The notes beneath the pieces are model-generated. The model did not search any database, was not told the origin of the DNA, and was given only the letters and a program-made list of their open reading frames with translations. Shown here piece after piece: positions 1 through 5,294 of a DNA stretch of 5,294 nucleotides (the stretch's first letter is position 1; every line of letters begins with the position of its first letter). A program made the position numbers and the translations under genes. The stretch is from Pseudomonadota bacterium (GTDB lineage: Bacteria > Pseudomonadota > Alphaproteobacteria > Rhizobiales > Xanthobacteraceae): assembly GCA_023390695.1 (NCBI GenBank), contig JAEWCJ010000468.1, forward strand, positions 1 to 5,294. Direction: 5' to 3'.

Positions 1-971
1 ATGCGGCCGCCGGCGTTGATGCGCGGACCGAGCAGGAAGCCGAGATGGAAAGGTTCCGGCGGGCCGTCGAGGCGCGCCGCGTCCATCAGTGCCGTGAGGC
101 CGACATTGCGCCGACCCCGCATCGCCAGCAGGCCCTTGGCGACGAACGCACGATTGAGTCCCTTCAGCGGCACGACATCGGCGACGGTGCCGAGCGCCAC
201 GAGATCGAGCGCCGACAGCAAATCCGGCTCCTTGCGATCGCCGCCGAAAAAGCCGCGCATGCGCAGCTCGCGATTGACCGCAACGATCGTGAGGAAAACG
301 AGTCCCACCGCGGCCAGATGACCGAGATCCGACAGATCGTCGGGGCGGTTCGGATTCACCAGCGCGAGCACATCGGGAAGCACGCCGCCGCATTGATGAT
401 GATCGACGACGACGATGTCGAAGCCGATCTGCTTCGCCTCATGCAGGGCCTCGATGCTGGTGGTGCCGCAATCGACGGTCACCAGCAACGACGCACCGCG
501 CTCGCGCAACGCCCGGACGGCATCGACATTCGGACCATAGCCTTCGAAAATGCGGTCGGGAATGTGGATGATGGGCGACGCGCCGCAATGGTGCAGATAG
601 CGCGCCAGCAACGCGGACGAGGTCGCACCATCGACGTCGTAATCGCCGAAGATCGCGATACGCTCGCCGCGCGAGATCGCATCCGCAATCCGCATGGCGG
701 CGGCTTGCATTCCGGTCAGGACATTCGGATCGGGCATCAACGACTTGATCGTCGGATCGAGGAAACCCTCGACCTGCTCGGGTGCGACGTTGCGGCCGGC
801 CAGAATGCGCGCCAGCAATTCCGGCGTCTGATGCCGCTGCGCGATCGCGAGCGCCCGCGCCGCGCCGCGGTCATCCAGCCGGTCGCGCCAGGCACGGCCG
901 CACACGGATCGCTCGACACCGAGAAAAAGCCGCGACGGCGCTTTCGGCGTCGAAGCCAAAGGAAGCGACAT
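1..971 (-). CDS. recJ: Single-stranded-DNA-specific exonuclease RecJ, N-terminal 323 codons (3' end outside window)
   Basis: RecJ is a cytoplasmic 5'-3' single-strand DNA exonuclease that acts with a RecQ-type helicase in RecF-pathway recombination and in mismatch and base-excision repair. The DHH-family metal-binding motifs are readable in order: DYDVDG at residues 110-115, VTVDCG with Asp167, and VVVDHH with the DHH triad at 190-192. The last visible residues read LGPRINAGGR, the conserved motif that follows the catalytic core in RecJ. The C-terminal part, including the DHHA1 and OB-fold regions, lies beyond the left edge; full-length RecJ is usually about 560-610 residues. The start is the ATG at 971, giving MSLPLASTPKAPSRLFLGVE and preceded by a G-rich stretch (GGCGGGGGGACC). 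An in-frame GTG at 992-990 overlaps the upstream TAG stop and would add seven residues; its glycine-rich extension (VFGGGGT) looks non-coding, so I prefer the ATG. The acetyltransferase gene ends 20 bp upstream, so cotranscription is likely. Identification is firm. Confidence 0.96.
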   Translation of the reverse strand, partial: MSLPLASTPKAPSRLFLGVERSVCGRAWRDRLDDRGAARALAIAQRHQTPELLARILAGRNVAPEQVEGFLDPTIKSLMPDPNVLTGMQAAAMRIADAISRGERIAIFGDYDVDGATSSALLARYLHHCGASPIIHIPDRIFEGYGPNVDAVRALRERGASLLVTVDCGTTSIEALHEAKQIGFDIVVVDHHQCGGVLPDVLALVNPNRPDDLSDLGHLAAVGLVFLTIVAVNRELRMRGFFGGDRKEPDLLSALDLVALGTVADVVPLKGLNRAFVAKGLLAMRGRRNVGLTALMDAARLDGPPEPFHLGFLLGPRINAGGR

Positions 972-991
972 GGTCCCCCCGCCACCGAACA

Positions 992-1447
992 CTAGAAGAG
1001 CTTGCGATACTGGATGAACCCGGAGCGGTCCGCCAGCGTGTCGTACAGCGCGCGCGCCGTGTGATTGTCGTCCTTGGTCAGCCAATGCACGCGGCTGGCA
1101 CCGGCCGCCTGCGCGGCCTGCTCGACCGCCCGGATCAGAGCCCGCCCCACACCTTTCCCGCGCGCGGCCTCCGGCACGAAGAGATCCTGCAGATAGCAAT
1201 AATCGCCGACGGTCCAGAACGAGCGGTGGAACAGGTAATGCACGATCCCGCTCAGGCTGCCGTCGAGATAGGCGCCAAGCCCGAACATCGGTTCGGACGG
1301 ATCGTGCATGCGCCGCCAGGCCGTGTCGGTCACCTCCGGCGCGACCATCGTCTCGTAAAAGGTGAGATAGCCGTGCCAGAACGGCTCCCAAGCGGCGCGC
1401 TCATCCGGCCTCAACGGTCGGACAAGCAGATCGCTGCCGGCCGTCAT
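992..1447 (-). CDS. GNAT-family N-acetyltransferase, substrate unknown
   Basis: This is a 151-residue single-domain protein of the GCN5-related N-acetyltransferase fold, which moves an acetyl group from acetyl-CoA to an amine. The signature lies at residues 84-101: a beta-4 strand (CYLQDLFV) followed by the pyrophosphate-binding loop R96-G97-K98-G99-V100-G101, then the alpha-3 helix. A second conserved block, ARALYD, carries Tyr135 at the position of the usual general acid, and the C-terminus ends in GFIQYRKLF. The length is normal for a complete GNAT, with no signal peptide or membrane segment. The ATG lies only 3 bp after the glpX stop, so translation is probably coupled to glpX, and recJ follows after 20 bp. 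The acceptor could be a small molecule, a peptide or a protein N-terminus; nothing in the sequence decides this. Being placed between a sugar phosphatase and a nuclease does not indicate a shared pathway. The family call is firm and the function is unknown. Confidence 0.93.
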   Translation of the reverse strand: MTAGSDLLVRPLRPDERAAWEPFWHGYLTFYETMVAPEVTDTAWRRMHDPSEPMFGLGAYLDGSLSGIVHYLFHRSFWTVGDYCYLQDLFVPEAARGKGVGRALIRAVEQAAQAAGASRVHWLTKDDNHTARALYDTLADRSGFIQYRKLF

Positions 1448-1450
1448 CGA

Positions 1451-2446
1451 TCAATCCAGATGGAATTTTTCGAACTGACGGTGCTCGGCGAAGATCTTGC
1501 GAACCGTGCCGGTGACAGAGCGCATCACCACCGTTTCGGTCTCGATGATGTTCTTGCCAAACTTCACGCCGGCCAGCATCGGACCGGTGGTGACACCGGT
1601 GGCGGCGAACAGGCAATCGCCCTTCACCATGTCCTCGATCTCGTATTTCTTGTTGGGATCCTTGATGCCCATCTTCAGCGTGCGCTCGGGCAACGCTTCG
1701 GAATCGATCACAAGCCGGCACTGCATCTGACCGCCAATGCAGCGCAGGGCGGCCGCGGCCAGAACGCCTTCCGGCGCGCCGCCGATACCGAGATAGATGT
1801 CGATGCCGGTCTTCGGCTCCGCGCAATGGATCACGCCGGCGACGTCGCCGTCGGAAATCAGGCTGACGGCCGCGCCGGTCTTGCGCACGGCCTCGATGAT
1901 CTTCGCATGCCGCGGACGATCCAGCAGGATCGCGGTGATCTCGTGCGGCTTCACGCCCTTGGCCTTGGCGAGGCTGACGATGTTTTCGTCGGCCGGCGCG
2001 TCGAGATCGATCGTGCCTTTCGGATAGCCCGGGCCAATGGCGATCTTGTCCATGTAGCAATCCGGCGCGTGCAGCAATGTGCCGGCCTCGGCCATTGCCA
2101 GCGTGGCGATCGCGCCAGGCATATTTTTGGCGCAGAGCGTGGTGCCTTCCAGCGGATCGACTGCGATATCGACCTTGGGGCCCTTCTTGGTTCCCACCTG
2201 CTCGCCGATGAAGAGCATCGGCGCCTCGTCGAGTTCGCCTTCGCCGATCACCACCGTGCCGTCGATCGGGAGCTTGTTCAGTTCGCGCCGCATCGCGTCG
2301 ACCGCCGCCTGGTCGGAGGCCTTGTCCTTACCGTGGCCGCGCAGCCGGGCCGCCGATACCGCGGCGCGTTCGGTCACGCGCACGATTTCCAACGACAGGA
2401 TACGTTCCAGCGCGTGTTTGGCCGGTACGGTAATCGTCGACGACAT
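1451..2446 (-). CDS. glpX: Class II fructose-1,6-bisphosphatase, GlpX type
   Basis: The enzyme hydrolyses fructose 1,6-bisphosphate to fructose 6-phosphate in the cytoplasm, a step of gluconeogenesis and, in autotrophic relatives, of the Calvin cycle; some homologues also act on sedoheptulose 1,7-bisphosphate. The 331-residue product has the usual GlpX length. Visible family motifs are IGEGELDEAPML (residues 67-78), the metal and phosphate site VDPLEGT (96-102, with Asp97, Glu100 and Thr102) and LGIGGAPEG (219-227). The start MSSTITVPAKHALERI is set by a good ribosome binding site, AAGGGG at 2460-2455, eight bases before the ATG. The reading frame stays open for 281 codons upstream, but that part is an out-of-frame reading of hom and has no GlpX homology. 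hom ends 59 bp upstream and the acetyltransferase starts 3 bp downstream. Possible -1 frameshift entry from hom is described separately. Identification is firm; preference for fructose over sedoheptulose bisphosphate cannot be read from the sequence. Confidence 0.97.
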   Translation of the reverse strand: MSSTITVPAKHALERILSLEIVRVTERAAVSAARLRGHGKDKASDQAAVDAMRRELNKLPIDGTVVIGEGELDEAPMLFIGEQVGTKKGPKVDIAVDPLEGTTLCAKNMPGAIATLAMAEAGTLLHAPDCYMDKIAIGPGYPKGTIDLDAPADENIVSLAKAKGVKPHEITAILLDRPRHAKIIEAVRKTGAAVSLISDGDVAGVIHCAEPKTGIDIYLGIGGAPEGVLAAAALRCIGGQMQCRLVIDSEALPERTLKMGIKDPNKKYEIEDMVKGDCLFAATGVTTGPMLAGVKFGKNIIETETVVMRSVTGTVRKIFAEHRQFEKFHLD

Positions 2447-2454
2447 CAGCGAAA

Positions 2455-2460
2455 CCCCTT
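2455..2460 (-). promoter_or_regulatory. Ribosome binding site of glpX
   Basis: AAGGGG on the minus strand lies eight bases before the ATG at 2446. It fixes this start within a much longer open frame and shows that glpX can be translated independently of hom. Confidence 0.75.
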
Positions 2461-2505
2461 TTCTTCCCTGGCCTTCCAAGTCTTCTTTGTTGTCGTGCGG
2501 CTGTT

Positions 2506-3828
2506 CTATCGGTTTTTTTCGATGCGGATCAATTGCGGCTCGCCGGTTATCACCTTGTCCGCCTTGACCGCGGCCAAAGCGCGGCGGACCGCATCCTCGG
2601 TCGTGGCATAGGTGATCAGAATGACCGGCACCGGGCTGCTGGCCGCCTTGGCGTCCTGCCCGCCCTGCGGACCGGGATGCCGCTGGACGATGGATTCCAG
2701 CGAAATCTGCTGTTCGGCCATACGCGTGGCGATTGTCGCCGCCGAGCCCGGCTTGTCCAGCGCCAGCAGCCTTATGTAATAGCCGCCCTCGTGCATCTGC
2801 ATCGGCGCCTTGCCGGCCATTGCGAGGTCGGCGGACGGGCGGCCGAACGGAGCCACGCGGGTACCGCGGGCGATATCCCCGATATCGGCGACCACCGCGG
2901 AGGCCGTGGCCGCTCCGCCGGCACCCGGCCCGACCAGCGTGATCGGAGGGAATCCTTCCGCATCGATGGTCACGGCGTTGGTCACGCCCATCACCTGCGC
3001 GATGGCGGATTCCTTGGGCACCATGGTCGGATGCACGCGCTGCTCGATGCCGGTGTCGGTCTTCAGCGCAACGCCGAGCAGCTTGATGCGGTAGCCCAGT
3101 TCCTCGGCGGCATCGAGGTCGGCGGAGGTGATCGAGGAAATGCCCTCGACATAGACCGCGTCGGACTCGACCCTGGTGCCGAAGGCGATGCTGGCGAGGA
3201 TCGCCAGCTTCTGGGCGGTGTCGAAACCCTCGATGTCGAATGTCGGATCGGCCTCGGCATAACCGAGCCGCTGCGCGTCCTTGAGGCAATCCTCGAAGGA
3301 CAACCCCTCCTGCTCCATCCGTGTGAGGATATAATTGCAGGTGCCGTTGAGAATGCCATAGACGCGGCTGATCGAATTGCCGGCAAGGCCTTCGCGCAAC
3401 GCCTTGATGACCGGAATGCCGCCGCCGACCGCCGCCTCGAAATTCAGCGCGACCCGGTTCTGCTCCGCCAAGGCGGACAAGGCCAAGCCATGCTTGGCCA
3501 GCAGCGCCTTGTTGGCGGTGACGACCGACTTCTTCGCAGCGAGCGCAGCCTCGATCGCCGCCTTGGCGGGATCGCCCTCGCCGCCCATCAATTCGACGAA
3601 CACGTCGATCTCCGGATCGCGCGCCAGCGTCACCGGATCATCGACCCAGCGCAGCGATTGCAGATCGATATCCCGCTGCTTGTTCCTGGAGCGCGCCGTC
3701 ACCGCAACGACTTCGACCGGCCGCCCGCAACGCGCAGCAAGCGCTGACTGATTGTCGCGGATCAGACGGATGACGGCAGCGCCAACAGTTCCGAGTCCGG
3801 CAAGACCCACTTTCAAGGGCGCAACCAT
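2506..3828 (-). CDS. hom: Homoserine dehydrogenase with C-terminal ACT domain
   Basis: The enzyme reduces aspartate 4-semialdehyde to homoserine with NAD(P)H, the branch point to threonine, methionine and isoleucine, in the cytoplasm. The 440 residues show an N-terminal Rossmann fold with GLGTVG at 11-16, the conserved TANK (Lys107), and the family signature from G189-Y190 through D194-P195, D198, G201 and D203 to K207. D203 and K207 match the catalytic Asp/Lys pair known from yeast homoserine dehydrogenase. An ACT domain follows at about 350-430, beginning YYIRLLALDKPGSAATIA; in this family such domains usually mediate feedback inhibition by threonine, which is inferred here. The ACT domain holds a Gly/Ala/Ser-rich loop at about 385-398. 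It is the monofunctional form, with no fused aspartate kinase. The start MVAPLKVGLAGLG places the first beta strand correctly; the ribosome binding site is weak (GGA about 9 bases upstream, in an AT-rich gap). The aminotransferase ends 30 bp upstream. The last codons are GAA AAA AAC CGA TAG, containing a slippery heptamer. Confidence 0.97.
   Translation of the reverse strand: MVAPLKVGLAGLGTVGAAVIRLIRDNQSALAARCGRPVEVVAVTARSRNKQRDIDLQSLRWVDDPVTLARDPEIDVFVELMGGEGDPAKAAIEAALAAKKSVVTANKALLAKHGLALSALAEQNRVALNFEAAVGGGIPVIKALREGLAGNSISRVYGILNGTCNYILTRMEQEGLSFEDCLKDAQRLGYAEADPTFDIEGFDTAQKLAILASIAFGTRVESDAVYVEGISSITSADLDAAEELGYRIKLLGVALKTDTGIEQRVHPTMVPKESAIAQVMGVTNAVTIDAEGFPPITLVGPGAGGAATASAVVADIGDIARGTRVAPFGRPSADLAMAGKAPMQMHEGGYYIRLLALDKPGSAATIATRMAEQQISLESIVQRHPGPQGGQDAKAASSPVPVILITYATTEDAVRRALAAVKADKVITGEPQLIRIEKNR
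2512..2518 (-). other. In-frame A_AAA_AAC heptamer near the end of hom (candidate -1 slippery site)
   Basis: The final hom codons are ATC GAA AAA AAC CGA TAG, so the heptamer A AAA AAC has the phase (X XXY YYZ) required for simultaneous-slippage -1 frameshifting. After a slip, the frame continues CCG ATA GAA CAG and onward for 22 codons without a stop, then meets the glpX ATG in frame. No Shine-Dalgarno-like stimulator is visible 10-14 bases upstream. The nearest downstream stem (2480-2476 with 2471-2467, 5 bp with one G-U pair) is about 31 bases away, too far and too weak to help. The pattern is certain; its activity is not shown. Confidence 0.3.
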
Positions 3829-3840
3829 TCTAAAATTCCG

Positions 3841-3868
3841 AAAAACAATGGCGGCGCGTCAGCGCCGC
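3841..3868 (-). terminator. Possible terminator or attenuator hairpin spanning the aminotransferase stop codon
   Basis: Read on the minus strand, GCGGCGC (3868-3862), loop TGAC (3861-3858) and GCGCCGC (3857-3851) form a perfect 7-bp, all-GC stem with a 4-base loop, followed by CATTGTTTTTC. The TGA in the loop is the stop codon of the aminotransferase gene. A strong stem followed by T-rich sequence resembles an intrinsic terminator. However, the five-T run starts five bases after the stem and the tract is interrupted, so full termination is doubtful. Partial termination (attenuation before hom) or an RNA-processing or stabilising structure is just as possible. The hom start codon is only 22 bases beyond the stem. 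Confidence 0.45.
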
Positions 3869-5073
3869 GTGGCAAGAGGAACGACGTTGTGCAATGTTTG
3901 CGCGCCGGTTTCAAGAAAACGGCGGATATTGCGCGCAGCCTGGCGAATGCGATGCTCGTTCTCGACCACAGCGAGGCGGACATATTCGTCGCCATGCTCG
4001 CCGAAGCCGATGCCCGGCGCCACCGCGACCTCCGCCTTCTCGACGAGAAGCTTGGCGAACTCGACGCTGCCCAGCGAGCGGAACTGTTCCGGCAATTTCG
4101 CCCAGGCGAACATCGAGGCGGACGGAGTCGGGATATGCCAGCCGGCGCGGCCGAAGCTGTCAACCAGCACATCGCGGCGCTTGCGATAGGTCTCGCGCAT
4201 CTCGCGAATGCATTCCTCGGGGCCGTTCAGCGCCGCCGTCGCCGCCACCTGCACCGGCGTGAAGGCGCCGTAATCGAGATAGGATTTGACGCGCGTCAGC
4301 GCGGCAATGATGCGCTCGTTGCCGACCGCAAAGCCGATGCGCCAGCCCGGCATCGAGAAGGTCTTGGACATCGAGGTGAATTCCACGGCGACGTCGAACG
4401 CGCCCGGCACCTGCAGGATTGAAGGCGGCGGATCCTCGAAATAGACCTCCGCGTAGGCGAGATCGGAGAGCACCATGATCTCGTGCTTCTTCGCGAAGGC
4501 GACGAGGTCCTTGTAGAAATCCAGGCTCGCAACATAGGCGGTCGGATTGGCCGGATAGCAGACCACCACCGCGATCGGCTTCGGGATCGAGTGGATGATC
4601 GCCCGCTCCAGCGCCTCGAAGAATTGCGGGGTCGGTTCGGACGGCACCGAGCGGATCACGCCGCCCGCCATCAGGAAGCCGAAGGCATGGATCGGATAGC
4701 TGGGATTGGGCACCAGCACGACATCGCCCGGCGCGGTGATCGCCTGCGCGACATTGGCGAAGCCTTCCTTGGAGCCGAGCGTCGTGACGATCTGGGTATC
4801 GGGATTGAGCTTCACCCCGAAGCGGCGGCCATAATAGCCCGCCTGCGCGCGGCGCAGGCCCGGAATACCCTTCGAGGACGAATAACGGTCCGTGCGCGGC
4901 TTGCAGAGCGTCTCCTTCAGCTTCTCCAGCACATGCGGAGGCGCCGGCAGATCGGGATTGCCCATGCCCAGATCGATGATGTCGGCGCCAGCATTCCGCG
5001 CCGCGGCCTTGGCGCGGTTGACCTGCTCAAAGACGTAGGGTGGCAGGCGGCGGATGCGGTGAAATTCTTCCAT
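3859..5073 (-). CDS. alaC: PLP-dependent class I/II aminotransferase, AlaC (YfdZ)-like
   Basis: This is a fold-type I aminotransferase of 404 residues, closely resembling E. coli AlaC/YfdZ along its whole length as I remember that sequence (shared RLPPYVF, GNPD, SSKGIPGLRRA-like, GSKEG, VPNPSYPIH, DVAVEF and KSY.DYG.FTP.QVAA blocks). Key residues are Asn176 in NPT, Asp204 and Tyr207 in SDLAY, the Schiff-base Lys237 in SMSKTFSMPGWRIGF with Arg245, and the carboxylate-binding Arg366 in YVRLAVVEN. E. coli AlaC makes alanine from pyruvate with glutamate. Related proteins are often annotated LL-diaminopimelate or aspartate aminotransferase, so the substrate is uncertain, and lying next to hom fits either amino-acid role. 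The ATG at 5073 is the only usable start: the frame is open back to a stop at 5133 but has no other ATG, GTG or TTG. The ribosome binding site is poor. The stop codon sits in the loop of a GC-rich hairpin, and hom starts 30 bp later. Confidence 0.93.
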   Translation of the reverse strand: MEEFHRIRRLPPYVFEQVNRAKAAARNAGADIIDLGMGNPDLPAPPHVLEKLKETLCKPRTDRYSSSKGIPGLRRAQAGYYGRRFGVKLNPDTQIVTTLGSKEGFANVAQAITAPGDVVLVPNPSYPIHAFGFLMAGGVIRSVPSEPTPQFFEALERAIIHSIPKPIAVVVCYPANPTAYVASLDFYKDLVAFAKKHEIMVLSDLAYAEVYFEDPPPSILQVPGAFDVAVEFTSMSKTFSMPGWRIGFAVGNERIIAALTRVKSYLDYGAFTPVQVAATAALNGPEECIREMRETYRKRRDVLVDSFGRAGWHIPTPSASMFAWAKLPEQFRSLGSVEFAKLLVEKAEVAVAPGIGFGEHGDEYVRLAVVENEHRIRQAARNIRRFLETGAQTLHNVVPLATRR

Positions 5074-5092
5074 GGCTGTAAGGCTTTCTGGG

Positions 5093-5123
5093 CGCCCCGG
5101 CCCAAAAGGGGCCTGCGCGGGCG
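5093..5123 (-). other. Two-part GC-rich stem-loop in the leader upstream of the aminotransferase gene
   Basis: In the 68-bp spacer an outer stem CGCCC/GGGCG (5093-5097 with 5119-5123) encloses an inner stem GGCCC/GGGCC (5099-5103 with 5109-5113) with a 5-base loop. A competing pairing GCCCC/GGGGC (5094-5098 with 5108-5112) is also possible. On the transcribed strand no T-tract follows, so it is not a standard intrinsic terminator. It ends 19 bases before the aminotransferase ATG and leaves that start region outside the stem. In GC-rich DNA such pairings can arise by chance. Confidence 0.3.
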
Positions 5124-5141
5124 GTTGGACTCACGCTTTTA

Positions 5142-5294
5142 TCACGGGTTCTGGCTTTGACCAGCCTTCTGGCCCGCCGGATTGCCCTGCCGGTTGCGGA
5201 CTTTGGTCAGGTCATTTTCCAGACGCTTCTGCTCCTCCTCGTCGAGCAGCGGCTGGGCGCGCGCGGGCGGCATATCGTGCACTGCGGGATAGGC
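5142..5294 (-). CDS. C-terminal 50 residues of a small unidentified protein, possibly an envelope lipoprotein (5' end outside window)
   Basis: An open frame enters from the right edge and ends at TGA (5144-5142). It reads AYPAVHDMPPARAQPLLDEE, then a charged probable helix (EEQKRLENDLTKVRNRQG) and a Gln/Gly/Pro-rich tail ending GQSQNP. The composition is protein-like and its codons favour G/C in the third position, as in the neighbouring genes. The combination of PAVHDMPP, a Pro/Arg-rich linker and a short charged helix reminds me of the C-termini of small alphaproteobacterial lipoproteins. The N-terminus, where a signal peptide and lipobox would be, is not in the window, so that remains a guess. 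No function can be given. It lies 68 bp upstream of the aminotransferase on the same strand and may share its transcript. Confidence 0.72.
   Translation of the reverse strand, partial: AYPAVHDMPPARAQPLLDEEEQKRLENDLTKVRNRQGNPAGQKAGQSQNP

Noticed and set aside
2512..2519. The seven-base homopolymer as a sequencing error or hom pseudogene
   Set aside because: Hom is full length at 440 residues with a complete ACT domain and a normal end, and glpX begins properly, so no correction is needed to explain the sequence.
2509..2520. The T7 run as a plus-strand terminator
   Set aside because: There is no GC-rich stem before it on the plus strand and no plus-strand gene to terminate. The run is explained by the Glu-Lys-Asn codons of hom.
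782..2611. A 609-codon open frame on the plus strand
   Set aside because: It lies antisense to recJ, the acetyltransferase gene and glpX, which have unmistakable motifs. Its product is Arg/His/Ala/Asp-rich with no recognisable domain, as expected from GC-biased codons read on the opposite strand.
2447..3289. Upstream extension of the glpX reading frame to 612 residues
   Set aside because: The first 281 residues are hom read out of frame, with no GlpX homology. The true start at 2446 has a good ribosome binding site and gives the family's usual length. Only the last 22 codons matter, for the frameshift idea.
2533..3747. A 404-codon plus-strand frame opposite hom, and similar plus-strand frames opposite alaC and recJ
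   Set aside because: They are low-complexity, Arg/Gly-rich products antisense to conserved genes, with no start-site evidence. They are shadows of GC-rich coding sequence.
1..5294. Mobile, phage, defence or biosynthetic-cluster content
   Set aside because: All readable genes are conserved metabolic or repair genes in one direction with tight spacing. I found no transposase, integrase, terminal inverted repeats, CRISPR repeats or RNA genes.

Overview
The window is a compact, GC-rich (roughly 60-65% by eye), one-directional stretch of bacterial chromosome. Every gene I can support lies on the minus strand, so the window reads from right to left. The protein sequences (an AlaC-type aminotransferase, an ACT-domain homoserine dehydrogenase, a GlpX-type class II fructose-bisphosphatase and RecJ) and their order point to an alphaproteobacterium of the Hyphomicrobiales (Rhizobiales). 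Bradyrhizobiaceae/Xanthobacteraceae-like genera are most likely. That placement is inference from protein style and remembered gene order, not from a search.

Layout in transcription order: (1) 5294-5142, the C-terminal 50 residues of a small, charged, unidentified protein, possibly a lipoprotein, that runs off the right edge; (2) a 68-bp GC-rich spacer that can fold into a two-part stem-loop; (3) 5073-3859, an alaC-like PLP aminotransferase; (4) a 30-bp gap, with a perfect 7-bp GC hairpin centred on the aminotransferase stop codon and followed by an imperfect T-tract; (5) 3828-2506, homoserine dehydrogenase (hom); (6) a 59-bp gap; (7) 2446-1451, glpX; (8) 3 bp later, 1447-992, a GNAT acetyltransferase; (9) 20 bp later, 971-1, the first 323 codons of recJ, which runs off the left edge.

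The short gaps and common orientation suggest one transcription unit, or two if the hairpin after the aminotransferase terminates. Functionally the cluster is mixed: amino-acid metabolism (transamination at the pyruvate/alanine or aspartate-family level, then the homoserine branch to threonine, methionine and isoleucine), gluconeogenesis or the Calvin cycle (fructose-1,6-bisphosphatase), a small acetyltransferase of unknown substrate, and DNA repair (RecJ). It looks like a conserved housekeeping neighbourhood, not a mobile or defence island. I saw no transposase, tRNA, rRNA, CRISPR array, phage gene or attachment site.

The least expected feature is at the end of hom. Two codons before its stop there is an in-frame A_AAA_AAC heptamer, the classic -1 slippery pattern. 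The -1 frame from that point has no stop through the 59-bp gap and enters glpX in frame, so a slip would give a Hom-GlpX fusion of about 792 residues. No convincing stimulatory element is visible and glpX has a good ribosome binding site of its own, so this is a testable curiosity and not a claim. No gap longer than 300 bp lacks a gene.
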